Origin: Desulfoplanes formicivorans
Lineage (GTDB): Bacteria; Desulfobacterota; Desulfovibrionia; Desulfovibrionales; Desulfomicrobiaceae
Direction of reading: 5' to 3'
DNA: 64,000 bases
Assembly (NCBI RefSeq): GCF_001748225.1
Contig: NZ_BDFE01000017.1
Coordinates: 62,001-126,000, forward strand
Shown here in pieces: positions 62,835-64,000 of the stretch. A program made the translations under genes and the position numbers. The first letter of the stretch is position 1; every line of letters starts with the position of its first letter. The notes under the pieces are model-generated. The model was given only the letters and a program-made list of their open reading frames with translations. It was not told the DNA's origin and made no database searches.

Positions 62835-63215
62835 GTGAACAGGGATGAGCAGGGTCTGCGCCTTCTTCTTGTGGATGACGAAACCGCCTTTCTGGAAAGT
62901 GCGGCCAAGGTTTTCCGGCGCAAGGGGATCAAGGTTCTGACGGCAACCAGAGGAAGCAGTGCCCTGGACATTCTGGCTGCAAATCCTGTGGACGTGGTCA
63001 TTTTGGATGTCAAAATGCCCGGCCTTGACGGGATCAAGACCCTGGAGCGGATAACGGCCAGTCATCCCGAAACCAGAGTGATCCTGCTCACGGGACACGC
63101 CACCATGGAATCGGCTGCCCAGGGAATGCAGCACGGGGCAGCAGGGTATGTGGTCAAACCCGCGGATCTGGACGAACTTCTAGACAAAGCCAAAAAAGCC
63201 TGTGGTCATCGTTGA
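62835..63215 (+). CDS. Single-domain response regulator (receiver 2 of 3)
   Basis: A 126-residue CheY-like receiver from GTG 62835, which follows CCGGAGCTAGCC and starts 2 bases after the previous stop; the in-frame ATG at 62805 would overlap the previous gene. It has DD at 14-15, Asp58 in VVILDVKMPGLDG, LLTGHATMES and VVKPADLDE. It is about as long as receiver 1 and clearly related to it, suggesting a local duplication. Confidence 0.94.
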   Translation: MNRDEQGLRLLLVDDETAFLESAAKVFRRKGIKVLTATRGSSALDILAANPVDVVILDVKMPGLDGIKTLERITASHPETRVILLTGHATMESAAQGMQHGAAGYVVKPADLDELLDKAKKACGHR

Positions 63216-63292
63216 TCATCCGACTACGGCATTTGGAAATACATGACACCAATAGGCATCTTTACCACGGTTCGACCAAAAGGAGGTAGGTA

Positions 63293-64000
63293 ATGGCGAA
63301 GAAAATCAAGGTGTTGATGGTTGATGATGAAGAGCGGTTCCGCTCGACAACATCCAAGATCCTGGAACGGAAAGGGTATGAGGTTTCCATGGCCGCAAGC
63401 GCAGAGGAGGCCCTTGATATCCTGAAAAGGACCACCCATGACGTTGTGGTTCTGGATATCAAGATGCCCGGACTCAGCGGCGAAGAAGCCCTTCCCAGGA
63501 TCAAGGAAATCGACGCGGACATTCAGGTCATCATGCTCACGGGGCACGGGGGCATGGAGTCGGCCCAGAAATCCCTGACCAAGGGGGCCTTCGACTACCT
63601 GAACAAACCCTGCGACATTGATCTGTTGTCCGCCAGGATCAATGATGCGTACATGTCCGTGCATACGCGCATTCCCAAGGAAAAAACAGCTGCCGAGATC
63701 ATGATTCCCATTGGGGAGTATACATCGGTGCAGGCCGACAGCACGGTCAGAGAAGGCATTGAAAAGCTCAAGGACGCCTATGAGGCCTTTTTATCCACGG
63801 ACAAGGTCATGGAAAGCGGGCATCGGGCCATCATTGTCTTTGACGGCAACGAGGTGGTTGGCGTGCTGACCATGCAGAAATTGCTCGAAGCCATCCGTCC
63901 CGAGTATCTTTCCGCGCCCAAACCGTCCATGGCTGAATCCATGCAGTATTCAACCATGTTCTGGAGCGGTCTGTTCTCCAGCCAGGTCAAGAAACTCAAG
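63293..64000 (+). CDS. Response regulator with a CBS-like domain (receiver 3 of 3; partial, runs off the window)
   Basis: Starting at ATG 63293 behind AGGAGGTAGGTA, the receiver covers residues 1-125, with DD (11-12), Asp55 in VVVLDIKMPGLSG, MLTGHGGMES and LNKPCDID. After a linker, AAEIMIPIGEYTSVQADSTV and AIIVFDGNEVVGVLTMQKLL form a CBS-type region, which in other proteins binds adenosyl nucleotides. The product is 236 residues or longer. A receiver joined to CBS suggests that output depends on energy charge. Confidence 0.9.
   Translation, partial: MAKKIKVLMVDDEERFRSTTSKILERKGYEVSMAASAEEALDILKRTTHDVVVLDIKMPGLSGEEALPRIKEIDADIQVIMLTGHGGMESAQKSLTKGAFDYLNKPCDIDLLSARINDAYMSVHTRIPKEKTAAEIMIPIGEYTSVQADSTVREGIEKLKDAYEAFLSTDKVMESGHRAIIVFDGNEVVGVLTMQKLLEAIRPEYLSAPKPSMAESMQYSTMFWSGLFSSQVKKLK

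Overview
The window looks like chromosome of a Gram-negative, anaerobic, sulfate-reducing-type Desulfovibrionales bacterium. This is inferred from gene content: selenocysteine use (selD and a peroxiredoxin both read through UGA), formate dehydrogenase maturation genes, many histidine kinases and response regulators, LolA, GmhA, and base composition a little above 50% GC. No species name can be given from sequence alone. I see no insertion sequence, integrase, CRISPR array or rRNA. Two tRNA genes (Arg-CCG, Thr-CGT) are present.

1-10 kb: the N-terminal part of a branched-chain amino acid binding lipoprotein; gmhA, an FmdB zinc ribbon and hemC on the plus strand; a LuxR-type response regulator divergent from a periplasmic NMT1-like binding protein and a NarX-like kinase; a diadenylate-cyclase-domain protein; then ubiX, an M50 protease and trpS on the minus strand. 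10-15 kb: tRNA-Arg, a small secreted protein, an EamA transporter, and the most unusual unit of the window. That unit is a TPP riboswitch with a leader terminator in front of an Nramp-fold transporter lacking the usual metal motifs, translationally coupled to a P-loop NTPase. A frameshifted macrodomain gene lies just upstream.

15-21 kb is a selenium and formate dehydrogenase block: selenoprotein peroxiredoxin, YedF-like protein, selD with Sec15, cspA, moaA, fdhE and lolA. 21-28 kb: a tightly overlapping minus-strand operon of binding protein, hybrid histidine kinase and pseudouridine synthase, then uspA-like and thiE. 28-43 kb: an S1-domain protein with a coupled small gene, a B12/radical SAM protein with a TPR tail, a YdcZ transporter, an aminotransferase, a PAS-GGDEF-EAL protein, a TPR protein, a metallo-beta-lactamase-fold protein, tRNA-Thr, thiC with its TPP riboswitch and intrinsic terminator, an APC permease and a YheT hydrolase.

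43-51 kb, minus strand: glk, a TVP38/DedA-like protein, a flavoprotein disulfide reductase, gnd, zwf and pgl. Together these encode conversion of glucose to ribulose 5-phosphate with NAD(P)H. 50-53 kb: cheR, an HDOD protein and cheX. 53.8-55.6 kb: a CI-like repressor beside a long AT-rich non-coding stretch with GTTAA-type inverted repeats and several strong hairpins. 55.6-64 kb is a signalling cluster: a histidine kinase with a Rossmann-like N-terminus, a 58-residue membrane protein and a PEP-synthase-like protein without its C-terminal barrel on the minus strand; divergently, a Cache-type kinase, two single-domain receivers and a receiver-CBS protein that runs off the end.

Recurring themes are thiamine (thiC, thiE, riboswitch-controlled Nramp unit), selenium, and binding proteins paired with kinases instead of transport permeases.
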